DNA of 64,000 nucleotides from Struthio camelus (Eukaryota > Chordata > Aves > Struthioniformes > Struthionidae): contig NC_090954.1 of assembly GCF_040807025.1 (NCBI RefSeq), positions 72,001 to 136,000 on the forward strand, read 5' to 3'. Under the pieces are notes generated by a model. That model saw only the letters and a program-made list of their open reading frames with translations, made no database searches and was not told the DNA's origin. Below, piece after piece: positions 37,501 to 49,500 of this stretch (position 1 is its first letter; each line of letters opens with the position of its first letter). A program made the position numbers and the translations under genes.

Positions 37501-40500
37501 TTTACATGGCCCAAAACCCCACTCTAGGGAAGAAGGTGGAGCTGAGGAGGGGGTCTGGGCCACCTAGACAGTGCCTAAGGGGTCTCGGGGGCCAAAAGAC
37601 AGCTCTGGGGCACAACGAGTACTGCAATTGTAGTTCAGAAGACACGAGAGGGCTTCTAAGGGCTCTCCACGGCCACAAAGAGACTCTGGGGAAGGAGGAG
37701 GAGCTCAGGAGGGGGTCTGGCCCATCTAGACCCTTCCTGAGGGCTTGGCACGAGCAAGAGACAGCTCTGGGCAGCAAGGAAGAGCCAAAGAGTGGTGCGG
37801 AGTGCTCTAGAGTGGTGCCAAGGGGCCTAGGGAGCCAAGATGCAGCTCTGGGGCACAGGGAAACCTGCCAGAGTAGTGCCGAGGGCACCAGAGGGGGCCC
37901 TGAAAGCATGTGCCTAGCCAAAAGACATCTCTGGGGAAGAAGGAGGAGCTGAGGAGGGGGTCTGGGCCACCTAGACAGTGCCTAAGGGGTCCGGAGGGCC
38001 AAAGGAGTGCTGTGGGGCACCCCAAAGGTCTCCCCAGGGGCTCTGAGGTGGATAGAGCAGTGCTAAGAGCTCTGGGGGGGGGGGCCCAAAGACAGCTCTG
38101 GGGCAGAGGGAAACCTGCCAGAGTAGTCCCGAGGGCAGCAGAGGGGGCCCTCAAGGCATGTGCCTAGCCAAAAGACCACTGTGGGGAAGGAGGAGGAGCT
38201 GAGGAGGGGATCTGGGCCACCTAGACAGTGCCTAAGGGGTCCGGAGGGCCAAAGGAGTGCTCTGGGGCACCCCAAAGGTCTCCCCAGGGGCTCTGAGGTG
38301 GATAAAGCAGTGCTAGGAGCTCTGGGGGGCACCTACACAGCTCTGGGGCACAGGGAAACCTGCCAGAGTAGTGCCGAGGGCACCAGAGGGGGCCCTCAAA
38401 GTGTGTGCCTAGCCAAAAGACATCTCCGGGGAAGGAGGAGGAGCTGAGGAGGGGCTCTGGGCCACCTAGACAGTGCCTAAGGGGTCTGGAGGGCGAAAAG
38501 AGTGCTGTGGGACACCCCAAAGCTCTCCCCAGGGGCTCTGAGGTGGATAGAGCAGTGCTAAGAGCTGTGGGGGGCACCTACACAGCTCTGGGGCACAGGG
38601 AAACCTGCCAGAGTAGTCCCGAGAGCACCAGAGGGGGCCCTGAAAGCATGTGCCTAGCCAAAAGACATCTCTGGGGAAGAAGGAGGAGCTGAGGAGGGGG
38701 TCTGGGCCACCTAGACAGTGCCTAAGGGGTCCGGAGGGCCAGAAGACAACTCTGGGGCACCCCAAAGGTCTGCCCAGGGGCTCTGAGGTGGATAGAACAG
38801 TGCTAAGAGCTCTGGGGGTCCCCAACACAGCTCTGGGGCACAGGAAAACCTGCCAGAGTAGTCCCGAGGGCACCAGAGGGGGCCCTCAAGGCGTGTGCCT
38901 AGCCAAAAGACCACTCTGGGGAAGAAGGTGGAGCTGAGGAGGGGGTCTGGGCCACCTAGACAGTGCCTAAGGAGTCTCGGGGGAAAAAAAGAGTGCTGTG
39001 GGGCACCCCAAATGTCTCCCCAGGGGCTCTGAGGTGGATAGAGCAGTGCTAGGAGCTCTGGGGGGCACCTACACAGCTCTGGGGCAGAGGGAAACCTGCC
39101 AGAGTAATCCCGAGGGCACCAGAGGGGGCCCTCAAAGTGTGTGCCTAGCCAAAAGACATCTCCGGGGAAGGAGGAGGAGCTGAGGAGGGGGTCTGGGCCA
39201 CCTAGACAGTGCCTAAGGGGTCTCGGGGGCCAAAAGAGTGCTGTGGGGCACCCCAAAGGTCTGCCCAGGGGCTCTGAGGTGGATAGAGCAGTGCTAAGAG
39301 CTGTGGGGGTCCCCAACACAGCTCTGGGGCACAGGTAAACTTGCCAGAGTAGTGCCGAGGGCACCAGAGGGGGCCCTCAAAGTGTGTGTCTAGCCAAAAG
39401 ACCACTCTGGGGATGGAGGAGGAGCTGAGGAGGGGCTCTGGGCCACCTACACAGTGCCTAAGGGGTCTGGAGGGCCGGAAAACAGCTGTGGGACACCCCA
39501 AAGGTCTGCCCAGGGGCTCTGAGGTGGATAGAGCAGTGCTAAGAGCTGTGGGGGGCCCGAAGACAGCTCTGGGGCACCCCAAAGGTCTGCCCAGGGGCTC
39601 TGAGGTGGATAGAGCAGTGCTAAGAGCTGTGGGGGGCCCCAACACAGCTCTGGGGCACAGGGAAACCTGCCAGAGTAGTCCTGAGGGCACCAGAGGGGGC
39701 CCTCAAGGGTTTACATGGCCCAAAACCCCACTCTAGGGAAGAAGGATGAGCTGAGGAGGGGGTCTGGGCCACCTAGACAGTGCCTAAGGCGTCCGGAGGG
39801 CCAGAAGACAGCTCTGGGGCACAACGAGTACTGCAATTGTAGTTCAGAAGACATGAGAGGGCTTCTAAGGGCTCTCCATGGCCACAAAGAGACTCTGGGG
39901 AAGGAGGAGGAGCTCAGGAGGGGGTCTGGCCCATCTAGACCCTTCCTGAGGGCTCGGCACGAGCAAGAGACAGCTCTGGGCGGCAAGGAAGAGCCAAAGA
40001 GTGGTGCGGAGTGCTCTAGAGCAGTGCCAAGGGGCCCAGGGAGCCAAGATGCAGCTCTGGGGCACAGGGAAACCTGCCAGAGTAGTGCCGAGGGCAGCAG
40101 AGGGGGCCCTCAAGGGTTTACATGGCCCAAAACCCCACTCTAGGGAAGGAGGAGGAGCTGAGGAGGGGCTCTGGGCCACCTAGACAGTGCCTAAGGGGTC
40201 TGGAGGGCGAAAAGAGTGCTGTGGGACACCCCAAAGCTCTCCCCAGGGGCTCTGAGGTGGATAGAGCAGTGCTAAGAGCTGTGGGGGGCACCTACACAGC
40301 TCTGGGGCACAGGGAAACCTGCCAGAGTAGTCCCGAGGGCAGCAGAGGGGGCCCTGAAAGCATGTGCCTAGCCAAAAGACATCTCTGGGGAAGAAGGAGG
40401 AGCTGAGGAGGGGGTCTGGGCCACCTAGACAGTGCCTAAGGGGTCTCGGGGGCCAGAAGACAGCTCTGGGGCACCCCAAAGGTCTCCCCAGGGGCTCTGA

Positions 40501-43500
40501 GGTGGATAGAGCAGTGCTAAGAGCTGTGGGGGGCACCTACACAGCTCTGGGGCAGAGGGAAACCTGCCAGAGTAGTGCCGAGGGCACCAGAGGGGGCCCT
40601 CAAAGTGTGTGCCTAGCCAAAAGACATCTCCGGGGAAGGAGGAGGAGCTGAGGAGGGGTTCTGGCCCACCTAGACAGTGCCTAAGGGGTCCGGAGGGCCA
40701 AAAGAGTGCTGTGGGGCACCCCAAAGGTCTGCCCAGGGGCTCTGAGGTGGAGAGAGCAGGGCTAAGAGCTCTGGGGGGCACCTACACAGCTCTGGGGCAC
40801 CCCAAAGGTCTGCCCAGGGGCTCTGAGGTGGATAGAGCAGTGCTAAGAGCTCTGGGGGGGGCCCAAAGACAGCTCTGGGGCACAGGGAAACCTGCCAGAG
40901 TAGTCCCGAGGGCACCAGAGGGGGCCCTCAAGGTGTGTGCCTAGCCAAAAGACAACTCTGGGGATGGAGGAGGAGCTGAGGAGGGGGTCTGGGCCACCTA
41001 GACAGTGCCTAAGGGGTCTCGGGAGCCAAAACACTACTCTGGGGCACCCCAAAGGTCTGCCCAGGGGCTCTGAGGTGGAGAGAGCAGTGCTAAGAGCTCT
41101 GCGGGGCCCCAACACAGCTCTGGGGCAGAGGGAAACCTGCCAGAGTAGTCCCGAGTGCACCAGAGGGGGCCCTCAAAGTGTGTGCCTAGCCAAAAGACAT
41201 CTCCGGGGAAGGAGGAGGAGCTGAGGAGGGGGTCTGGGCCACCTAGACAGTGCCTAAGGGGTCTCGGGGGCCAAAAGAGTGCTGTGGGGCACCCCAAAGG
41301 TCTGCCCAGGGGCTCTGAGGTGGATAGAGCAGTGCTAAGAGCTGTGGGGGTCCCCAACACAGCTCTGGGGCACAGGTAAACTTGCCAGAGTAGTGCCGAG
41401 GGCACCAGAGGGGGCCCTCAAGGCGTGTGTCTAGCCAAAAGACCACTCTGGGGATGGAGGAGGAGCTGAGGAGGGGCTCTGGGCCACCTACACAGTGCCT
41501 AAGGGGTCTGGAGGGCCGGAAAACAGCTGTGGGACACCCCAAAGGTCTGCCCAGGGGCTCTGAGGTGGATAGAGCAGTGCTAAGAGCTGTGGGAGGCCCG
41601 AAGACAGCTCTGGGGCACCCCAAAGGTCTGCCCAGGGGCTCTGAGGTGGATAGAGCAGTGCTAAGAGCTGTGGGCGGCCCCAACACAGCTCTGGGGCACA
41701 GGGAAACCTGCCAGAGTAGTCCTGAGGGCACCAGAGGGGGCCCTCAAGGGTTTACATGGCCCAAAACCCCACTCTAGGGAAGAAGGACGAGCTGAGGAGG
41801 AGGTCTGGGCCACCTAGACAGTGCCTAAGGCGTCCGGAGGGCCAGAAGACAGCTCTGGGGCACAACGAGTACTGCAATTGTAGTTCAGAAGACACGAGAG
41901 GGCTTCTAAGGGCTCTCCACGGCCACAAAGAGACTCTGGGGAAGGAGGAGGAGCTCAGGAGGGGGTCTGGCCCATCTAGACCCTTCCTGAGGGCTTGGCA
42001 CGAGCAAGAGACAGCTCTGGGCAGCAAGGAAGAGCCAAAGAGTGGTGCAGAGTGCTCTAGAGTGGTGCCAAGGGGCCTAGGGAGCCAAGATGCAGCTCTG
42101 GGGCACAGGGAAACCTGCCAGAGTAGTGCCGAGGGCACCAGAGGGGGCCCTCAAGGGTTTACATGGCCCAAAACCCCACTCTAGGGAAGGAGGAGGAGCT
42201 GTGGAGGGGCTCTGGGCCACCTAGACAGTGCCTAAGGGGTCTGGAGGGCGAAAAGAGTGCTGTGGGACACCCCAAAGCTCTCCCCAGGAGCTCTGAGGTG
42301 GATAGAGCAGTGCTAAGAGCTGTGGGGGGCACCTACACAGCTCTGGGGCACAGGGAAACCTGCCAGAGTAGTCCCGAGAGCACCAGAGGGGGCCCTGAAA
42401 GCATGTGCCTAGCCAAAAGACATCTCTGGGGAAGAAGGAGGAGCTGAGGAGGGGGTCTGGGCCACCTAGACAGTGCCTAAGGGGTCTCGGGGGCCAGAAG
42501 ACAGCTCTGGGGCACCCCAAAGGTCTCCCCAGGGGCTCTGAGGTGGATAGAGCAGTGCTAAGAGCTGTGGGGGGCACCTACACAGCTCTGGGGCAGAGGG
42601 AAACCTGCCAGAGTAGTGCCGAGGGCACCAGAGGGGGCCCTCAAAGTGTGTGCCTAGCCAAAAGACATCTCCGGGGAAGGAGGAGGAGCTGAGGAGGGGT
42701 TCTGGCCCACCTAGACAGTGCCTAAGGGGTCCGGAGGGCCAAAAGAGTGCTGTGGGGCACCCCAAAGGTCTGCCCAGGGGCTCTGAGGTGGAGAGAGCAG
42801 TGCTAAGAGCTCTGGGGGGGGCCCAAAGACAGCTCTGGGGCACAGGGAAACCTGCCAGAGTAGTCCCGAGGGCACCAGAGGGGGCCCTCAAGGTGTGTGC
42901 CTAGCCAAAAGACAACTCTGGGGATGGAGGAGGAGCTGAGGAGGGGGTCTGGGCCACCTAGACAGTGCCTAAGGGGTCTCAGGAGCCAAAACACTACTCT
43001 GGGGCACCCCAAAGGTCTGCCCAGGGGCTCTGAGGTGGAGAGAGCAGTGCTAAGAGCTCTGCGGGGCACCTACACAGCTCTGGGGCACAGGGAAACTTGC
43101 CAGAGTAGTCCCAAGGGCACCAGAGGGGGCCCTCAAAGCTAGCCAAAAGACAACTCTGGGGAAGGAGGAGGACCTTAGGAGGGGGTCTGGGCCACCTAGA
43201 CAGTGCCTAAGGGTTCCGGAGGGCCAGAAGACAGCTCTGGGGCACCCCAAAGGTCTGCCCAGGGGCTCTGAGGTGGAGAGAACAGTGCTAAGAGCTCTGC
43301 GGGGCGCCTACACAGCTCTGGGGCACAGGTAAACCTGCCAGAGTAGTGCCGAGGGCACCAGAGGGGGCCCTCAAGGCGTGTGCCTAGCCAAAAGACCACT
43401 CTGGGGAAGAAGGTGGAGCTGAGGAGGGGGTCTGGGCCACCTAGACAGTGCCTAAGGAGTCTCGGGGGAAAAAAGAGTGCTGTGGGGCACCCCAAATGTC

Positions 43501-46500
43501 TCCCCAGGGGCTCTGAGGTGGATAGAGCAGTGCTACGAGCTGTGGGGGCCCAAAGACAGCTCTGGGGCACAGGGAAACCTGCCAGAGTAGTCCCGAGGGC
43601 ACCAGAGGGGGCCCTCAAGGGTTTACATGGCCCAAAACCCCACTCTAGGGAAGAAGGTGGAGCTGAGGAGGGGGTCTGGGCCACCTAGACAGTGCCTAAG
43701 GGGTCTCGGGGGCCAAAAGACAGCTCTGGGGCACAACGAGTACTGCAATTGTAGTTCAGAAGACACGAGAGGGCTTCTAAGGGCTCTCCACGGCCACAAA
43801 GAGACTCTGGGGAAGGAGGAGGAGCTCAGGAGGGGGTCTGGCCCATCTAGACCCTTCCTGAGGGCTTGGCACGAGCAAGAGACAGCTCTGGGCAGCAAGG
43901 AAGAGCCAAAGAGTGGTGCGGAGTGCTCTAGAGTGGTGCCAAGGGGCCTAGGGAGCCAAGATGCAGCTCTGGGGCACAGGGAAACCTGCCAGAGTAGTGC
44001 CGAGGGCACCAGAGGGGGCCCTGAAAGCATGTGCCTAGCCAAAAGACATCTCTGGGGAAGAAGGAGGAGCTGAGGAGGGGGTCTGGGCCACCTAGACAGT
44101 GCCTAAGGGGTCCGGAGGGCCAAAGGAGTGCTGTGGGGCACCCCAAAGGTCTCCCCAGGGGCTCTGAGGTGGATAGAGCAGTGCTAAGAGCTCTGGGGGG
44201 GGGGGCCCAAAGACAGCTCTGGGGCAGAGGGAAACCTGCCAGAGTAGTCCCGAGGGCAGCAGAGGGGGCCCTCAAGGCATGTGCCTAGCCAAAAGACCAC
44301 TGTGGGGAAGGAGGAGGAGCTGAGGAGGGGATCTGGGCCACCTAGACAGTGCCTAAGGGGTCCGGAGGGCCAAAGGAGTGCTCTGGGGCACCCCAAAGGT
44401 CTCCCCAGGGGCTCTGAGGTGGATAAAGCAGTGCTAGGAGCTCTGGGGGGCACCTACACAGCTCTGGGGCACAGGGAAACCTGCCAGAGTAGTGCCGAGG
44501 GCACCAGAGGGGGCCCTCAAAGTGTGTGCCTAGCCAAAAGACATCTCCGGGGAAGGAGGAGGAGCTGAGGAGGGGCTCTGGGCCACCTAGACAGTGCCTA
44601 AGGGGTCTGGAGGGCGAAAAGAGTGCTGTGGGACACCCCAAAGCTCTCCCCAGGGGCTCTGAGGTGGATAGAGCAGTGCTAAGAGCTGTGGGGGGCACCT
44701 ACACAGCTCTGGGGCACAGGGAAACCTGCCAGAGTAGTCCCGAGAGCACCAGAGGGGGCCCTGAAAGCATGTGCCTAGCCAAAAGACATCTCTGGGGAAG
44801 AAGGAGGAGCTGAGGAGGGGGTCTGGGCCACCTAGACAGTGCCTAAGGGGTCCGGAGGGCCAGAAGACAACTCTGGGGCACCCCAAAGGTCTGCCCAGGG
44901 GCTCTGAGGTGGATAGAACAGTGCTAAGAGCTCTGGGGGTCCCCAACACAGCTCTGGGGCACAGGAAAACCTGCCAGAGTAGTCCCGAGGGCACCAGAGG
45001 GGGCCCTCAAGGCGTGTGCCTAGCCAAAAGACCACTCTGGGGAAGAAGGTGGAGCTGAGGAGGGGGTCTGGGCCACCTAGACAGTGCCTAAGGAGTCTCG
45101 GGGGAAAAAAAGAGTGCTGTGGGGCACCCCAAATGTCTCCCCAGGGGCTCTGAGGTGGATAGAGCAGTGCTAGGAGCTCTGGGGGGCACCTACACAGCTC
45201 TGGGGCAGAGGGAAACCTGCCAGAGTAATCCCGAGGGCACCAGAGGGGGCCCTCAAAGTGTGTGCCTAGCCAAAAGACATCTCCGGGGAAGGAGGAGGAG
45301 CTGAGGAGGGGGTCTGGGCCACCTAGACAGTGCCTAAGGGGTCTCGGGGGCCAAAAGAGTGCTGTGGGGCACCCCAAAGGTCTGCCCAGGGGCTCTGAGG
45401 TGGATAGAGCAGTGCTAAGAGCTGTGGGGGTCCCCAACACAGCTCTGGGGCACAGGTAAACTTGCCAGAGTAGTGCCGAGGGCACCAGAGGGGGCCCTCA
45501 AGGCGTGTGTCTAGCCAAAAGACCACTCTGGGGATGGAGGAGGAGCTGAGGAGGGGCTCTGGGCCACCTACACAGTGCCTAAGGGGTCTGGAGGGCCGGA
45601 AAACAGCTGTGGGACACCCCAAAGGTCTGCCCAGGGGCTCTGAGGTGGATAGAGCAGTGCTAAGAGCTGTGGGGGGCCCGAAGACAGCTCTGGGGCACCC
45701 CAAAGGTCTGCCCAGGGGCTCTGAGGTGGATAGAGCAGTGCTAAGAGCTGTGGGCGGCCCCAACACAGCTCTGGGGCACAGGGAAACCTGCCAGAGTAGT
45801 CCTGAGGGCACCAGAGGGGGCCCTCAAGGGTTTACATGGCCCAAAACCCCACTCTAGGGAAGAAGGATGAGCTGAGGAGGGGGTCTGGGCCACCTAGACA
45901 GTGCCTAAGGCGTCCGGAGGGCCAGAAGACAGCTCTGGGGCACAACGAGTACTGCAATTGTAGTTCAGAAGACATGAGAGGGCTTCTAAGGGCTCTCCAT
46001 GGCCACAAAGAGACTCTGGGGAAGGAGGAGGAGCTCAGGAGGGGGTCTGGCCCATCTAGACCCTTCCTGAGGGCTCGGCACGAGCAAGAGACAGCTCTGG
46101 GCGGCAAGGAAGAGCCAAAGAGTGGTGCGGAGTGCTCTAGAGCAGTGCCAAGGGGCCCAGGGAGCCAAGATGCAGCTCTGGGGCACAGGGAAACCTGCCA
46201 GAGTAGTGCCGAGGGCAGCAGAGGGGGCCCTCAAGGGTTTACATGGCCCAAAACCCCACTCTAGGGAAGGAGGAGGAGCTGAGGAGGGGCTCTGGGCCAC
46301 CTAGACAGTGCCTAAGGGGTCTGGAGGGCGAAAAGAGTGCTGTGGGACACCCCAAAGCTCTCCCCAGGGGCTCTGAGGTGGATAGAGCAGTGCTAAGAGC
46401 TGTGGGGGGCACCTACACAGCTCTGGGGCACAGGGAAACCTGCCAGAGTAGTCCCGAGGGCAGCAGAGGGGGCCCTGAAAGCATGTGCCTAGCCAAAAGA

Positions 46501-46548
46501 CATCTCTGGGGAAGAAGGAGGAGCTGAGGAGGGGGTCTGGGCCACCTA
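28487..46548 (+). repeat. 18,029 bp tandem segmental duplication, copy 2
   Basis: This is the second copy of the 18 kb block, in the same orientation and directly abutting the first. Differences from copy 1 are few and partly clustered. One is a single change at 11,449 versus 29,478. Small patches near 13,198 versus 31,227, 15,420 versus 33,449 and 15,980 versus 34,009 carry several module-specific differences together, which fits short conversion tracts rather than independent mutations. After 46,548 this copy continues with the 6,121 bp period instead of re-entering the block start. Confidence 0.92.
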
Positions 46549-49500
46549 GACAGTGCCTAAGGGGTCTCGGGGGCCAGAAGACAGCTCTGGGGCACCCCAA
46601 AGGTCTCCCCAGGGGCTCTGAGGTGGATAGAGCAGTGCTAAGAGCTGTGGGGGGCACCTACACAGCTCTGGGGCAGAGGGAAACCTGCCAGAGTAGTGCC
46701 GAGGGCACCAGAGGGGGCCCTCAAAGTGTGTGCCTAGCCAAAAGACATCTCCGGGGAAGGAGGAGGAGCTGAGGAGGGGTTCTGGCCCACCTAGACAGTG
46801 CCTAAGGGGTCCGGAGGGCCAAAAGAGTGCTGTGGGGCACCCCAAAGGTCTGCCCAGGGGCTCTGAGGTGGAGAGAGCAGGGCTAAGAGCTCTGGGGGGC
46901 ACCTACACAGCTCTGGGGCACCCCAAAGGTCTGCCCAGGGGCTCTGAGGTGGATAGAGCAGTGCTAAGAGCTCTGGGGGGGGCCCAAAGACAGCTCTGGG
47001 GCACAGGGAAACCTGCCAGAGTAGTCCCGAGGGCACCAGAGGGGGCCCTCAAGGTGTGTGCCTAGCCAAAAGACAACTCTGGGGATGGAGGAGGAGCTGA
47101 GGAGGGGGTCTGGGCCACCTAGACAGTGCCTAAGGGGTCTCGGGAGCCAAAACACTACTCTGGGGCACCCCAAAGGTCTGCCCAGGGGCTCTGAGGTGGA
47201 GAGAGCAGTGCTAAGAGCTCTGCGGGGCACCTACACAGCTCTGGGGCACAGGGAAACTTGCCAGAGTAGTCCCAAGGGCACCAGAGGGGGCCCTCAAAGC
47301 TAGCCAAAAGACAACTCTGGGGAAGGAGGAGGACCTTAGGAGGGGGTCTGGGCCACCTAGACAGTGCCTAAGGGTTCCGGAGGGCCAGAAGACAGCTCTG
47401 GGGCACCCCAAAGGTCTCCCCAGGGGCTCTGAGGTGGAGAGAACAGTGCTAAGAGCTCTGCGGGGCACCTACACAGCTCTGGGGCACAGGGAAACCTGCC
47501 AGAGTAGTGCCGAGGGCACCAGAGGGGGCCCTCAAGGCGTGTGCCTAGCCAAAAGACCACTCTGGGGAAGAAGGTGGAGCTGAGGAGGGGGTCTGGGCCA
47601 CCTAGACAGTGCCTAAGGAGTCTCGGGGGAAAAAAGAGTGCTGTGGGGCACCCCAAAGGTCTGCCCAGGGGCTCTGAGGTGGATAGAGCAGTGCTACGAG
47701 CTGTGGGGGCCCAAAGACAGCTCTGGGGCACAGGGAAACCTGCCAGAGTAGTCCCGAGGGCACCAGAGGGGGCCCTCAAGGGTTTACATGGCCCAAAACC
47801 CCACTCTAGGGAAGAAGGTGGAGCTGAGGAGGGGGTCTGGGCCACCTAGACAGTGCCTAAGGGGTCTCGGGGGCCAAAAGACAGCTCTGGGGCACAACGA
47901 GTACTGCAATTGTAGTTCAGAAGACACGAGAGGGCTTCTAAGGGCTCTCCACGGCCACAAAGAGACTCTGGGGAAGGAGGAGGAGCTCAGGAGGGGGTCT
48001 GGCCCATCTAGACCCTTCCTGAGGGCTTGGCACGAGAAAGAGACAGCTCTGGGCAGCAAGGAAGAGCCAAAGAGTGGTGCGGAGTGCTCTAGAGTGGTGC
48101 CAAGGGGCCTAGGGAGCCCAGATGCAGCTCTGGGGCACAGGGAAACCTGCCAGAGTAGTGCCGAGGGCACCAGAGGGGGCCCTGAAAGCATGTGCCTAGC
48201 CAAAAGACATCTCTGGGGAAGAAGGAGGAGCTGAGGAGGGGGTCTGGGCCACCTAGACAGTGCCTAAGGGGTCCGGAGGGCCAAAGGAGTGCTGTGGGGC
48301 ACCCCAAAGGTCTCCCCAGGGGCTCTGAGGTGGATAGAGCAGTGCTAAGAGCTCTGGGGGGGGGGGCCCAAAGACAGCTCTGGGGCAGAGGGAAACCTGC
48401 CAGAGTAGTCCCGAGGGCACCAGAGGGGGCCCTCAAGGCATGTGCCTAGCCAAAAGACCACTGTGGGGAAGGAGGAGGAGCTGAGGAGGGGATCTGGGCC
48501 ACCTAGACAGTGCCTAAGGGGTCCGGAGGGCCAAAGGAGTGCTCTGGGGCACCCCAAAGGTCTCCCCAGGGGCTCTGAGGTGGATAAAGCAGTGCTAGGA
48601 GCTCTGGGGGGCACCTACACAGCTCTGGGGCACAGGGAAACCTGCCAGAGTAGTGCCGAGGGCACCAGAGGGGGCCCTCAAAGTGTGTGCCTAGCCAAAA
48701 GACATCTCCGGGGAAGGAGGAGGAGCTGAGGAGGGGCTCTGGGCCACCTAGACAGTGCCTAAGGGGTCTGGAGGGCGAAAAGAGTGCTGTGGGACACCCC
48801 AAAGCTCTCCCCAGGGGCTCTGAGGTGGATAGAGCAGTGCTAAGAGCTCTGGGGGGCACCTACACAGCTCTGGGGCACAGGGAAACCTGCCAGAGTAGTC
48901 CCGAGAGCACCAGAGGGGGCCCTGAAAGCATGTGCCTAGCCAAAAGACATCTCTGGGGAAGAAGGAGGAGCTGAGGAGGGGGTCTGGGCCACCTAGACAG
49001 TGCCTAAGGGGTCCGGAGGGCCAGAAGACAACTCTGGGGCACCCCAAAGGTCTCCCCAGGGGCTCTGAGGTGCATAGAGCAGTGCTAAGAGCTCTGGGGG
49101 TCCCCAACACAGCTCTGGGGCACAGGGAAACCTGCCAGAGTAGTCCCGAGGGCACCAGAGGGGGCCCTCAAGGCGTGTGCCTAGCCAAAAGACCACTCTG
49201 GGGAAGAAGGTGGAGCTGAGGAGGGGGTCTGGGCCACCTAGACAGTGCCTAAGGAGTCTCGGGGGAAAAAAAGAGTGCTGTGGGGCACCCCAAAGGTCTG
49301 CCCAGGGGCTCTGAGGTGGATAGAGCAGTGCTAAGAGCTGTGGGGGTCCCCAACACAGCTCTGGGGCACAGGTAAACTTGCCAGAGTAGTGCCGAGGGCA
49401 CCAGAGGGGGCCCTCAAGGCGTGTGTCTAGCCAAAAGACCACTCTGGGGATGGAGGAGGAGCTGAGGAGGGGCTCTGGGCCACCTACACAGTGCCTAAGG

